64,000 bases of DNA. Origin: Kurthia senegalensis (lineage in GTDB: Bacteria; Bacillota; Bacilli; Bacillales_A; Planococcaceae). The notes beneath the pieces are model-generated. The model saw only the letters and a program-made list of their open reading frames with translations. It was not told the DNA's origin and did no database searches. A program made the translations under genes and the position numbers. The first letter of the stretch is position 1. Each line of letters starts with the position of its first letter. Shown here one piece after another: positions 54,069 through 62,889 of the stretch. The stretch covers positions 142,444 through 206,443 of the forward strand of contig NZ_HE611067.1 in the NCBI RefSeq assembly GCF_000285595.1, in the 5' to 3' direction.

Positions 54069-54545
54069 TTGAAACTTTTTTTATACATCACGACATTTTT
54101 AACTGGCTTAGCGACCATCTTTGTTTGGACGAGCATGGACGTATTAACACCTGTATTCGATGCGGATCTATATAAAGCCAATGCAGACGGTTTATACAAT
54201 GGCTTTTATTTTAAAATCGGCTTTATTTTCATCGTATACTTCTGTGTCATGATGACGATAATCTTACGTGATTTGTACGCAAAATTAGCCCAACGAACAC
54301 GTCTCATTTTATTGATTGTATACGGTTTCTTAATGATTCTCGTATTCTTCCGTACAATAAGTTCTGCTTTCCAATTAAAAAACGCGCTGAATAGCCAACA
54401 AAACGAAGTCGTTTTTTCGATGCTAAACGCTTATTCAACAGACATTTTCTTTAATTTCTTTACGTTTGTTGGTTTATTCGTTTTCTTAAGCTTAATTTCG
54501 TTATTGTTACCTGCACAAAATTCTAAAACATCGTATAATTTTTAA
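54069..54545 (+). CDS. hypothetical four-helix membrane protein
   Basis: A 158-residue protein with four membrane segments (LFLYITTFLTGLATIFVW, IGFIFIVYFCVMMTIIL, LILLIVYGFLMILVFF, FNFFTFVGLFVFLSLISLLL). I place the start at a TTG at 54069 preceded by AAGGAGG; the open frame upstream has no site. A TATAAT lies at 54005. Bidirectional terminator follows. No family recognised. Confidence 0.65.
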   Translation: MKLFLYITTFLTGLATIFVWTSMDVLTPVFDADLYKANADGLYNGFYFKIGFIFIVYFCVMMTIILRDLYAKLAQRTRLILLIVYGFLMILVFFRTISSAFQLKNALNSQQNEVVFSMLNAYSTDIFFNFFTFVGLFVFLSLISLLLPAQNSKTSYNF

Positions 54546-54577
54546 TAACAAAACGAGTACAGCAACTTAGTTGAATA

Positions 54578-54620
54578 AAAAAAGGCAGACATCGGTCACA
54601 ACCGTGTCTGCCTTTTTTCT
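54578..54620. terminator. bidirectional terminator
   Basis: AAAGGCAGACA...TGTCTGCCTTT hairpin between convergent genes, A and T runs on both sides. Confidence 0.87.
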
Positions 54621-55137
54621 ATTTATTACATGCACGCGCAATATCACAAGCCATTCGCTCCGTTAGTACGGGCATTTGTTCGTCAAATCGTGCATTATCA
54701 CGTGCGCAGTCGATAAAGCCTATTTCTACTAAAATCGCCGGCACTTCTGTATGTTTCAACACGTAATAAGCAGCCTGCTTCACACCTCGATTTGAAAAGC
54801 CACTAATGACCATTGCGTCCTGCAATTGCTGCGCTAAAAGACGTGCCGGGCTATTTGGGAAAATGTACGTTTCAGCTCCACATGCACGGTGCTTCGCCGA
54901 GGCATTTCGATGTATCGAAATAAAATAAAGCGGCTTCTTCTCGTTGCTATATCTTACACGCGCACGCAAACTAACAAACGCTTTCCCCTCTCTCGTTTCG
55001 TGCACCGTCACACCTCGCTTTCGCAATGCTGCAGCAAGCATTTTACCGAAACGTTCTACATCCTCACTTTCATTCCTTCCTTTATAAGAAGCTCCAACGT
55101 CACGCCCTCCATGTCCGTAATCTAAAACAATCGACAT
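54619..55137 (-). CDS. N-acetylmuramoyl-L-alanine amidase (Amidase_3)
   Basis: A 172-residue catalytic domain. Zinc ligands and catalytic glutamate are visible: H in DYGHGG near 9, E in NESEDVE near 23, H in ISIHRNAS near 76, and E in LVEIGFIDC near 137. It hydrolyses the bond between muramic acid and the peptide stem. There is no signal peptide and no wall-binding domain, which is unusual; it resembles the catalytic half of spore or phage lysins. Start at 55137 fits GGAGG better than 55143. Confidence 0.85.
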   Translation of the reverse strand: MSIVLDYGHGGRDVGASYKGRNESEDVERFGKMLAAALRKRGVTVHETREGKAFVSLRARVRYSNEKKPLYFISIHRNASAKHRACGAETYIFPNSPARLLAQQLQDAMVISGFSNRGVKQAAYYVLKHTEVPAILVEIGFIDCARDNARFDEQMPVLTERMACDIARACNK

Positions 55138-55198
55138 TTTCATTCCTCCTTTACGTCCTACATAGCGCGAAATGAGAAAAAATTTCCAAATTTAGACA

Positions 55199-55234
55199 CA
55201 AAAAAGCCCTCATACAATATGAGGGCTTTTTGAA
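55199..55234 (-). terminator. Rho-independent terminator
   Basis: AAAAAGCCCTCATA/TATGAGGGCTTTTT hairpin after the dehydrogenase gene. Confidence 0.85.
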
Positions 55235-55238
55235 ATGC

Positions 55239-56132
55239 TTATTTTTTCAAGAAATCCGGTTGTAAGTAAGCAGCGTCTGGATATTTGTAAAATCCTTCGC
55301 CTGAGTTCACACCCATTTTACCTTGATCGATGTATTCTGTTTTGATTTTATCTGCAAGTTCTTGCATACCAGGGACACCTGCTTGTGCTTTTGCAACGTT
55401 TAAGTTGTATGGTGTTTCCATACCTACAACGTCTAAAATACCGAATGGACCTGCAGGAGCGCCTGTCGCAATCATCCAGTTTTTATCGATTGTTTCAGGA
55501 TCTGCTACACCTTTTGCCCATAACTGTAACCCTGCATCTAAAAATGGTACGAGTAATGAGTTTAAAATGTATCCAGGTTGTTCTTTGTGTAAATGGAATG
55601 GAATCATACCGATTTCACGAGAGAATTCAATGACTTCTAACGCATATTTTTCGTCTGTTCCTGGGTGACCCATTACTTCTGCTGTGTTGTTTTTCCAAAT
55701 TTCATTTGCAAAGTGAAGTGCTAAGAATTTTTCAGGACGACCTGTAAATTCAGCAAATTGGCTTGGAAGCATTGTTGATGAATTAGAAGCAAAAACCGTT
55801 TTTTCTGGGGCAACTTGTGCTAATTGCTCATAAAAACCTTTTTTAATGTCCATACGTTCTGGTACAGCTTCAATAACAAGATCTGCATCTTTCACAGCTT
55901 CTGCTAAATCCGTTGCATAATGTAAACTCTCAAGTGCTTTTTCTGCACGAGCTGTATCATTAAAAAATGCACCGTACGTTTCTTTATGTTTCGCAAATAA
56001 TGTTTTTGCTTTTTCGATAGCCGCTTCATTAATATCATAAACCGTTACGTTAAAACCGAAAAATGCTGATTGGAAGGCAATTTGACTACCTAGTACGCCG
56101 CTACCTGCGATTGTAATATTTTTATAGTTCAT
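55239..56132 (-). CDS. 3-hydroxyacyl-CoA dehydrogenase
   Basis: A 297-residue NAD-dependent dehydrogenase. The Rossmann motif GSGVLGSQIA is near 10-19, the catalytic histidine is in ALHFANEIWKN (H near 138) and the C-terminal helical domain follows (GILDVVGMETPYNL). The variant HFANEIW is less common than HFFNP in 3-hydroxybutyryl-CoA dehydrogenases, so substrate preference may differ. GAAGGAGAG precedes the ATG. An imperfect 18-base palindrome lies upstream. No fatty-acid neighbours. Confidence 0.85.
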   Translation of the reverse strand: MNYKNITIAGSGVLGSQIAFQSAFFGFNVTVYDINEAAIEKAKTLFAKHKETYGAFFNDTARAEKALESLHYATDLAEAVKDADLVIEAVPERMDIKKGFYEQLAQVAPEKTVFASNSSTMLPSQFAEFTGRPEKFLALHFANEIWKNNTAEVMGHPGTDEKYALEVIEFSREIGMIPFHLHKEQPGYILNSLLVPFLDAGLQLWAKGVADPETIDKNWMIATGAPAGPFGILDVVGMETPYNLNVAKAQAGVPGMQELADKIKTEYIDQGKMGVNSGEGFYKYPDAAYLQPDFLKK

Positions 56133-56159
56133 AGAGAATCTCTCCTTCTTTAACTAAAA

Positions 56160-56177
56160 AGTTAGTGTTCACTTACT
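56160..56177. promoter_or_regulatory. candidate operator of the dehydrogenase gene
   Basis: AGTTAGTGTTCACTTACT is an imperfect palindrome (8 of 9 pairs), 28 bases upstream of the start codon. It resembles the site of a TetR-type fatty-acid regulator but is one base longer than the FapR box. Confidence 0.4.
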
Positions 56178-56216
56178 AATTTCAATATACCACCATCGAT
56201 TTCTTTTTTCAAGTAA

Positions 56217-56487
56217 TCACTCACCTTTGATTGTAATCCCTTCTGTACTATATAAAAGGATATTCAATTTATGTTGTTCTACTCGTATGTATGTTGCTTT
56301 AATTAACTCTTCCAACATCGATTCAACTTCTGAACACGTATTGCGTGAGTCGATTACCCAATTGTCCTTCGAGACGTATCGCTCTTCTGGATTCACAATT
56401 AAATACATTAATAATCCCTTTGCCCCCAATGACAGCCGCTCATCTTGTAAAAAAATACAAATCACTATTTTGAAACCGGGTTTTCAT
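56217..56487 (-). pseudogene. small winged-helix protein gene broken by frameshift
   Basis: AAGGAAGGAAG precedes an ATG at 56487 that reads MKTRFQNSDLYFF and then stops. The adjoining frame (56465-56217) continues LQDERLSLGAKGLLMYLIVN, a pattern like the N-terminal HTH of phage or plasmid replisome-organiser proteins. Taking one base from the T7 run at 56452-56458 (plus-strand A run) would join the two into one ~87-residue protein. A true single-base error or a sequencing error is possible. Confidence 0.5.
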
Positions 56488-56684
56488 AAAATACTTCCTT
56501 CCTTATTATTGCTCAAAGAATAATCTACTAATACGTATTCCCTATTTCCTATTTTTAAACCTTTTTCTTTATTTTCACTAGTATTTACTGTTTATTTAAT
56601 TGAATATCATCATAAATTTCCTTAATATGTCGATTCAAACCGTCACAAAAATGAATTTTCTCCACTTTTTAAAAGTCAAAATAT

Positions 56685-56713
56685 TTGACAAAAAATTTGA
56701 TATATGCTATAAT
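56685..56713 (+). promoter_or_regulatory. perfect SigA promoter of the methyltransferase gene
   Basis: TTGACA (56685-56690), 17 bases, TATAAT (56708-56713): an exact consensus match. A 12-base palindrome follows in the leader. Confidence 0.75.
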
Positions 56714-56747
56714 TTAATATTATATTTTTTGTGTTACAATAACATTC

Positions 56748-56759
56748 TCCTAGCTAGGA
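56748..56759. promoter_or_regulatory. palindrome in the methyltransferase leader
   Basis: TCCTAGCTAGGA is a perfect 12-base palindrome about 30 bases downstream of the consensus promoter and 27 before the start codon. Candidate repressor site. Confidence 0.4.
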
Positions 56760-56786
56760 AATTTTATTGTATCGGAGTAATGCCCC

Positions 56787-57698
56787 ATGAAAAATGATCA
56801 ATCTAGTTTAACTTCTCTTATTTCTACTTTTAGTCGTGCGTATCACCATAAAGAAGATTCTCCCCTTATTTTCAATGACCCGTTCGCAAAGCGTTTTTTA
56901 AGCGATGAACAATATGCTGAAATCGGGCATCATATGACGCAAGGCATTTCCTTTTTCAACCCTGAAATGGCCGCAACCAATCCACAACCGAATGCCATTT
57001 TAAAATGGGTTCATCACATACAGCTCGCGCCAACACCACTCGCTCGTGCTGCCTTCGCTGAACGAATCGTTTTAAATGAATTCGACCTCGGTGCGACACA
57101 GTACGTTATTCTCGGAGCCGGTTTAGATAGTTTCGCTTGGCGTTATCCAGACGTAGATGCTTCGATTTTTGAAGTAGATCATCCAGCGACACAACAACTT
57201 AAAAAACAAAAAGTGCAAGAAGCCGATTTAGTGCTTCCTACCAATGTAACGCTCATACCGATTAATTTCATGAACGGTTTTTCTATCGAAGACTTGCGTT
57301 TAAAAGGCTTCGACCCGAATCAAAAAACCGTTATTACGTTACTAGGCGTTTCTTATTATTTAACAGAAGAAGTATTCCAAAACGTCTTACATGAATTGTT
57401 CGAGCAATTACCTATCGGTAGCTCGATTATTTTCGATTTTGCAGACGAACGTTTATTTACAGAGCGTGGTTTATTTAACCGTGTACAACATATGGTGCAA
57501 ATGGCAGCCGCTTCTGGAGAACCGATGACGTTCTATTCTTCTTTACAAAATATCGAAAAAATAATGAATCGCGAACAATTACTCATCTATGAACACGTAT
57601 CTCCTGAAGACATTCAAACACAATTTTTCTCTAACAGAGACGACGAGTTGCAAGCATTTGAAACGATTCATTACGTGCATGCGGTGAAACGCCCGTAA
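56787..57698 (+). CDS. class I SAM-dependent methyltransferase (LCM/PPM-like)
   Basis: A 303-residue enzyme of the leucine carboxyl methyltransferase-like family. SAM motif I is VILGAGLDSFAWRYP near 111-125, with the acidic motif FEVDHPATQQ after it and N-terminal NDPFAKRFL. Homologues methylate small molecules, often in secondary metabolism or modification of O- or carboxyl groups. GGAGTAATG precedes the ATG. It has its own strong promoter. No pathway neighbours. Confidence 0.82.
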   Translation: MKNDQSSLTSLISTFSRAYHHKEDSPLIFNDPFAKRFLSDEQYAEIGHHMTQGISFFNPEMAATNPQPNAILKWVHHIQLAPTPLARAAFAERIVLNEFDLGATQYVILGAGLDSFAWRYPDVDASIFEVDHPATQQLKKQKVQEADLVLPTNVTLIPINFMNGFSIEDLRLKGFDPNQKTVITLLGVSYYLTEEVFQNVLHELFEQLPIGSSIIFDFADERLFTERGLFNRVQHMVQMAAASGEPMTFYSSLQNIEKIMNREQLLIYEHVSPEDIQTQFFSNRDDELQAFETIHYVHAVKRP

Positions 57699-57815
57699 AA
57701 TAAACGAATCAAAACTTTTCCTATTTGGAATATAACGATGTACTATAGTAAAAATTTTGTTTTTATGACAAAATATAGTTAAGTCATATTGTATTGAAGA
57801 TGGAGGTTTTTGAAT

Positions 57816-58322
57816 ATGTTTTCCCAATTAACTGTAAAAAAGTATCTTAAAGTGATTCGAGAGAATTTAGCAAATACAGAAACACAATTGGTTGAGTCTT
57901 TTAAAAAAATAGAAAATCTTAAATTTCCAGAGGATGCTTCTGTATTGATTGTTAGTTCATCGTTGGATGATTTGAATGATGAACAATTTGAAATTTATTT
58001 ATCGGTAAATGAAGATATGTTTGATGCTGTAGAACCGGTTGATGAAGATAGTGAATATAATGATGGTGTTTATTTAGTCGATTCCGCTATGTTGTATAAA
58101 GAATTTGAGACCGGTGAGGAATTTGATAAATTCTTTAGCTTTTTTGATAAAAATAATTTAGAAGAAGTGACAATGAAAGAAATTAGCGACTGGGTTCAAA
58201 AATGCTTTCATCAAGCAGAAGTCACGTTGCCACTACCGATTTATTTTAGCTTTACAGACGAAGATGATGCGTTAAATTTAGTGACAGGTAAATGGGAAGA
58301 TCAAATGGACATCGACTTATAA
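57816..58322 (+). CDS. hypothetical acidic protein, 168 residues
   Basis: A soluble, strongly acidic protein (FDAVEPVDEDSEYNDGVY; FTDEDDALNLVTGKWED). TGGAGG is nine bases before the ATG at 57816. Codons are more A/T-rich than those of neighbours, which hints at a different origin. Such acidic, stand-alone proteins are often immunity or inhibitor proteins, but I see no toxin partner, so none is proposed. A bidirectional terminator follows. Confidence 0.65.
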   Translation: MFSQLTVKKYLKVIRENLANTETQLVESFKKIENLKFPEDASVLIVSSSLDDLNDEQFEIYLSVNEDMFDAVEPVDEDSEYNDGVYLVDSAMLYKEFETGEEFDKFFSFFDKNNLEEVTMKEISDWVQKCFHQAEVTLPLPIYFSFTDEDDALNLVTGKWEDQMDIDL

Positions 58323-58329
58323 CATTCAA

Positions 58330-58372
58330 TAAAAAAGCGTACAGCATGAAATCATGCTGTACGCTTTTTTGA
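58330..58372. terminator. bidirectional terminator
   Basis: AAAAAGCGTACAGCATGA/TCATGCTGTACGCTTTTT hairpin between the acidic-protein gene and ahpF. Confidence 0.9.
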
Positions 58373-58381
58373 ACTAATCGA

Positions 58382-59938
58382 TTAAGCTTCTACAAGTTCT
58401 TTTACGTCTGAACGAATCATATAATCGAATGCGCCTAGTGCAGCAGTTGCACCTGAACCCATTGAAATAACGATTTGTTTGTATGCGGCATTCGTACAAT
58501 CTCCCGCAGCAAATACACCTGGAAGATTCGTTGCACCGTGTGCATCTACGATGACTTCATTACGTTCGTTTAATGCAAGTGTGCCTTGTAAAAATTCTGT
58601 ATTCGGTAATAAACCGATTTGAATGAAAACGCCATCTAACGCGATTTTATGAACATCACCCGTAACAGCATCTTTGTACGTTAAACCGTTCACTGTTCCG
58701 TCGCCTGTAATTTCTTCTGTTAGCGCATTCGTTATGACCGTTACGTTCGGTAAGCTACGTAAACGTGTTTGTAACACGGAATCTGCTTTTAATTCTGCGC
58801 TACGTTGAAGAACGGTCACATGATTCACAATACCAGCTAAATCGATTGCCGCTTCAACGCCTGAGTTCCCGCCACCAACGACCGCAACATCTTTGCCTTT
58901 AAACAGTGGACCGTCACAGTGTGGGCAGTACGCAACGCCTTTATTTTTAAACTGTTGTTCGCCTGGAACGCCTAATTGACGGTAACGTGCACCTGTTGAT
59001 AAAATAACGGTTTTTGATTTTAATACCGCACCATTTTCAAGTGTCACTTCAACGAAATCATTTTTCTCTACATTGACAACACGTTGGTTTTTCATAATAT
59101 CTACTGGATAATCCGTTACGTGCGCTTCAAGGCTTGCGACGAATGCAGGACCTTCTGTCGCTTTCGTACCGATAATATTTTCAATTGATAACGTATCGTT
59201 CACTTGACCGCCGAAGCGTTCTGCTACAAGACCTGTACGGATTCCTTTACGTGCTGAATAAATAGCAGATGCAGCGCCTGCTGGACCACCACCAACGACA
59301 AGAACATCATACGCTTCTTTTTCGTCAAAGCCCGTTGAATCTTGAGCTGCACCTAATTTATCTAAAATATCTTCTAGTGACATGCGTCCGCCTTCGAAAA
59401 ATTCACCATCTGCATAAACGGCAGGAACGGCTAAAATATCTTTTTCTTTCACTTCATCTTGATAAGCGCCGCCTTCAATCATCGTATGGCTAATGTTCGG
59501 GTTGAGTACAGACATAATATTCAACGCTTGTACGACATCTGGACAGTTGTGACACGTTAAGCTTACGTACGTTTCAAAATGTATCGGTTTCGTAATCGCT
59601 TGAATACGTTTCGCTGTCGCCTCATCTACTTTTGGTGCGCGACCTGAAACTTGTAATAATGCGAGTACGAGTGAGTTGAGTTCGTGTCCAAGTGGAAGTC
59701 CGGCGAAAACGACACCTGATTCAGAACCTACTTTATTAATGCTGAAACTTGGAGTACGGGCAAGCGTCGCTTCTTCTACTGTAATATGAGAAGACATCGT
59801 CGCTAATTCTGTTACAAGTTCACGCATATCTGTTGATGTTTTATCTTCGCCTACACTTAGTTGAATCGTTAAATCGCCTTCTAATAATGCAAGTAATTGG
59901 TTCAATTGTGCTTTAATGTTTGCATCTAATAATGCCAT
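58382..59938 (-). CDS. ahpF: alkyl hydroperoxide reductase subunit F
   Basis: A 518-residue flavoprotein. The N-terminal ~200 residues carry two thioredoxin-like folds with the redox pair LTCHNCPD near 130, and the C-terminal thioredoxin-reductase-like part has FAD motif GGGPAGAAS, redox pair YCPHCDG and NAD motif VVGGGNSGVEA. It transfers electrons from NADH to AhpC. Start 59938 is chosen from MALLDANIKAQL; the ATGs 3-4 codons upstream are possible. It is second in the ahpC-ahpF operon. Confidence 0.93.
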   Translation of the reverse strand: MALLDANIKAQLNQLLALLEGDLTIQLSVGEDKTSTDMRELVTELATMSSHITVEEATLARTPSFSINKVGSESGVVFAGLPLGHELNSLVLALLQVSGRAPKVDEATAKRIQAITKPIHFETYVSLTCHNCPDVVQALNIMSVLNPNISHTMIEGGAYQDEVKEKDILAVPAVYADGEFFEGGRMSLEDILDKLGAAQDSTGFDEKEAYDVLVVGGGPAGAASAIYSARKGIRTGLVAERFGGQVNDTLSIENIIGTKATEGPAFVASLEAHVTDYPVDIMKNQRVVNVEKNDFVEVTLENGAVLKSKTVILSTGARYRQLGVPGEQQFKNKGVAYCPHCDGPLFKGKDVAVVGGGNSGVEAAIDLAGIVNHVTVLQRSAELKADSVLQTRLRSLPNVTVITNALTEEITGDGTVNGLTYKDAVTGDVHKIALDGVFIQIGLLPNTEFLQGTLALNERNEVIVDAHGATNLPGVFAAGDCTNAAYKQIVISMGSGATAALGAFDYMIRSDVKELVEA

Positions 59939-60047
59939 GTTTGTCATCATCCTTTCAAATAGACGGTAATACTGCTTAATAGCAGAAAGGAGCGCGATCA
60001 CCCGCGCTCCTTTCTTTTTTACATTTCAATGTTCATTGACAAAGAAA

Positions 60048-60611
60048 TTAGATTTTACCTACTAAATCTAGGCTAGGAGTTAATGTTTCTGCTCCTTCTT
60101 TCCATTTAGCTGGGCAAACTTCACCTGGGTGGTTACGTACGTAAGTTGCTGCTTTAATTTTGTCGATTAATTGAGAAGCGTTACGGCCGATACCATCGTT
60201 GTTAATTTCCATTGTTTGTACGATACCGTCTGGATCGATTAAGAAAGTCGCGCGTTGAGCAAGACCTGCTTCTTCGTCTAAAACGTCGAAGTTACGAGAA
60301 ATAGTATGTGTTGGGTCACCGATCATTGTGTATTGAATTTTAGAAATCGCTTCTGAATGGTCATGCCAAGCTTTGTGAGTGAAGTGCGTATCAGTTGAAA
60401 CTGAGAATACTTCAGCACCTAAAGATTTTAATGTTTCGTATTCTGTTTGTAAGTCTTCAAGTTCTGTTGGACAAACGAATGTGAAGTCAGCTGGATAAAA
60501 TGCGACAACAGCCCATTTACCTTTTAATGTTTCGTCTGTAACTGTTTTGAATTCACCGTTTTGGAATGCTTCGGCAGTGAATGGTAAGATTTGTTTGTTT
60601 ACTAATGACAT
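60048..60611 (-). CDS. ahpC: alkyl hydroperoxide reductase subunit C
   Basis: A 187-residue typical 2-Cys peroxiredoxin. The peroxidatic cysteine is in [12 protein letters not shown] and the resolving cysteine in [11 protein letters not shown]. It reduces H2O2 and organic peroxides and is recycled by AhpF. Start 60611 fits GGAGG; an upstream ATG at 60626 is in the ribosome site. A PerR-like box lies 53 bases upstream, so induction by peroxide is expected. Confidence 0.95.
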   Translation of the reverse strand: MSLVNKQILPFTAEAFQNGEFKTVTDETLKGKWAVVAFYPADFTFVCPTELEDLQTEYETLKSLGAEVFSVSTDTHFTHKAWHDHSEAISKIQYTMIGDPTHTISRNFDVLDEEAGLAQRATFLIDPDGIVQTMEINNDGIGRNASQLIDKIKAATYVRNHPGEVCPAKWKEGAETLTPSLDLVGKI

Positions 60612-60663
60612 ATTAAATTCCTCCATTTAATCCGCATATATTTTCTTAATAACCATTTTTTCA

Positions 60664-60678
60664 TTAGAATGATTATTA
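60664..60678. promoter_or_regulatory. PerR box upstream of ahpC
   Basis: TTAGAATGATTATTA matches the PerR/Fur-type consensus TTATAATNATTATAA at 12 of the 14 fixed positions. It lies 53 bases upstream of the ahpC start. The AT-rich context lowers certainty. Confidence 0.6.
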
Positions 60679-60699
60679 TTTACAATTAAATTATTATAC

Positions 60700-61080
60700 G
60701 AAAACTTTTTTCTGTCAACCCTTCTGCTCTACTTCTGTACTTATATTTATAAAGATTGATTTAACAATACGATCTCTATTTTCAATTAGGTGATTACTCC
60801 CAATACATATATTTGTGAAATAACTCACAATTTTCTGCGAACCGTCTATTTTTTCCTATCTCGTGTAAAATATGTCGTTTAAAGCGCTTCTGTTTTCTCA
60901 ATTAGATGTACAAAAATGACACAAGAACGTCATTTTTAAAGAAAAAACTTTCCGATTAAATAGATGACATTTGACAATTGAGAAATATATAACCTATTTA
61001 ATAATTCTCTTTTGTTAACGTCTTTTTCAATAGGTTATTAGTTGACCGTAAATCGTATACGAAACTATAGTAAAACTAGT
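60700..61080. other. AT-rich intergenic region
   Basis: About 380 bases between the ahp promoter and the ABC exporter leader. I see no ORF with a ribosome site, riboswitch or repeat. Confidence 0.5.
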
Positions 61081-61088
61081 AGGGCAAT

Positions 61089-61119
61089 ATTGTGATTTTG
61101 TATAGTTATCTATCACAAT
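61089..61119. promoter_or_regulatory. inverted repeat before the ABC exporter
   Basis: ATTGTGAT (61089-61096) and ATCACAAT (61112-61119) are perfect 8-base arms 15 bases apart. The second arm touches the GGAGG ribosome site, so binding or folding there could block expression. Confidence 0.55.
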
Positions 61120-61131
61120 GGAGGACATTAA

Positions 61132-62868
61132 ATGGAACAGACAAAACCAACATTTCAGATGAAAGATTTTTTAAAACTTATTAATAGTGTGAACCCTAAA
61201 AAAGGTCTATTTTTCTTAGGGATTGTGTTTAGTTTAGTGACAAGTGGTGCGAGCTTACTCGTTCCCCAATTTACGAAAACGTTAGTCGATACGAGCGAAC
61301 TAACGAAAATCGACTTAAACATGCTTGGCATTTTACTACTTGCGTTTGCGGCACAACTCATTTTCGGTACGATTGGCGGCTTCTTGCTGCGCTACGTCGG
61401 AGAAAGTGCCGTGAAAACATTACGAGAAAAGCTGTGGGATCATTTACTACGCTTACCTGTTAGTTATTTTGATCAGCATAAATCAGGCGAAAGTAGTTCT
61501 CGCCTCGTCAACGATACCGGCGTCATTAAAGACCTCGTGACGACGCACTTCCCTAGCTTTATTACGGGAGCCATTCAACTCGTCGGCTCGATGATTATTT
61601 TATTTTTCATGGACTGGAAAATGGCATCGATTATGTTTCTTGCGGTTCCAATTGTCGCACTCGTTTTATTCCCAATCGGCAAAATCATGTCGAAAATTGG
61701 ACGTCAATTGCAAGGTGCGACAGCAGATTTCAATGCCGAAGCGACAGAAAAACTAGCGGAAATTCGCTTAATTAAATCAAGTAACGGTGAAGCATTTGAA
61801 CAAAAGAATGGGCGTACGTTCATCGCAAAGATTTTTAAATTAGGTGTGAAAGATGCGAAAGTCGAAGCGGTTTTACAACCGATTATGATGACCGTTATTT
61901 TAGGCTTATTCGTCGGTATTTTAGGCTACGGTGCGGTTCGCGTACAAGCCGGTACGTTAACGAGTGGTTCTCTCGTCGCCTTCTTACTATATTTATTCAA
62001 TATTTTAATGCCTGCTGCAAGCTTTGCGATGTTCTTCGCACAAGTACAAAAAGCGATGGGTGCGACGGAACGAATCGAACAAATTTTAGCAACTTCATTT
62101 GAGCCCGCAGGAAACGGTTCAACGATGGACGTTGTCGGACAGACGATTCAAGCACGCGACGTTTCTTTTTACTACAATGAAGATCATCCGGTTCTTAAAC
62201 ATATTTCATTCGATGCCCATCCGAACTCGGTCATCGCTTTTGTAGGTCCTAGTGGTGGCGGGAAAACGACCATTTTTGCCTTACTTGAGCGATTTTACGA
62301 ACCGACGAGTGGTGTATTCGCAATCAATGGACAAAACATTCAACAGCTTGATTTAACAGATTGGCGTTCACAAATCGGTTACGTTTCACAAGATAGCGCT
62401 GTGTTTGCCGGAAGTATTCGCGATAATTTACAATACGGTCTCGGACGCACATTAACGGATGACGAACTGTGGCACGGGCTTGCACTTGCCTATGCGGATA
62501 CATTCGTTTCCCATTTCCCTGAAAAACTAGAAACGGAAATTGGCGAACGTGGTGTGAAATTGTCAGGTGGTCAAAAGCAACGTATTGCCATTGCACGGGC
62601 TTTCCTACGCAATCCGAAAATTTTAATGCTCGACGAAGCGACAGCTAGTCTCGACTCGCAGTCCGAAGAAAAAGTACAACGCGCACTCGATCAATTAATG
62701 GAAGGCCGTACAACACTCGTCATTGCGCACCGTCTTTCAACGATTGTCGATGCCGACCAAATTTACTTTATCGAACACGGGGAAGTAACCGGACACGGCT
62801 CGCATCATGAATTACTTGAAACCCATCCATTGTACGCATCTTACGTACAAGAACAAATGGTCAATTAA
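61132..62868 (+). CDS. ABC exporter (BmrA/LmrA-type half transporter)
   Basis: A 578-residue half-transporter. Six membrane segments span about residues 20-320, and the ATPase follows with Walker A GPSGGGKTT near 373-381, signature LSGGQKQR near 480, and Walker B KILMLDEATASLD. It works as a homodimer to export drugs or lipids. TGGAGG lies ten bases before the ATG. The inverted repeat at 61089-61119 suggests a repressor, but no regulator gene lies beside it. Confidence 0.9.
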   Translation: MEQTKPTFQMKDFLKLINSVNPKKGLFFLGIVFSLVTSGASLLVPQFTKTLVDTSELTKIDLNMLGILLLAFAAQLIFGTIGGFLLRYVGESAVKTLREKLWDHLLRLPVSYFDQHKSGESSSRLVNDTGVIKDLVTTHFPSFITGAIQLVGSMIILFFMDWKMASIMFLAVPIVALVLFPIGKIMSKIGRQLQGATADFNAEATEKLAEIRLIKSSNGEAFEQKNGRTFIAKIFKLGVKDAKVEAVLQPIMMTVILGLFVGILGYGAVRVQAGTLTSGSLVAFLLYLFNILMPAASFAMFFAQVQKAMGATERIEQILATSFEPAGNGSTMDVVGQTIQARDVSFYYNEDHPVLKHISFDAHPNSVIAFVGPSGGGKTTIFALLERFYEPTSGVFAINGQNIQQLDLTDWRSQIGYVSQDSAVFAGSIRDNLQYGLGRTLTDDELWHGLALAYADTFVSHFPEKLETEIGERGVKLSGGQKQRIAIARAFLRNPKILMLDEATASLDSQSEEKVQRALDQLMEGRTTLVIAHRLSTIVDADQIYFIEHGEVTGHGSHHELLETHPLYASYVQEQMVN

Positions 62869-62889
62869 AACAAAAGGTTCATCAATAAG

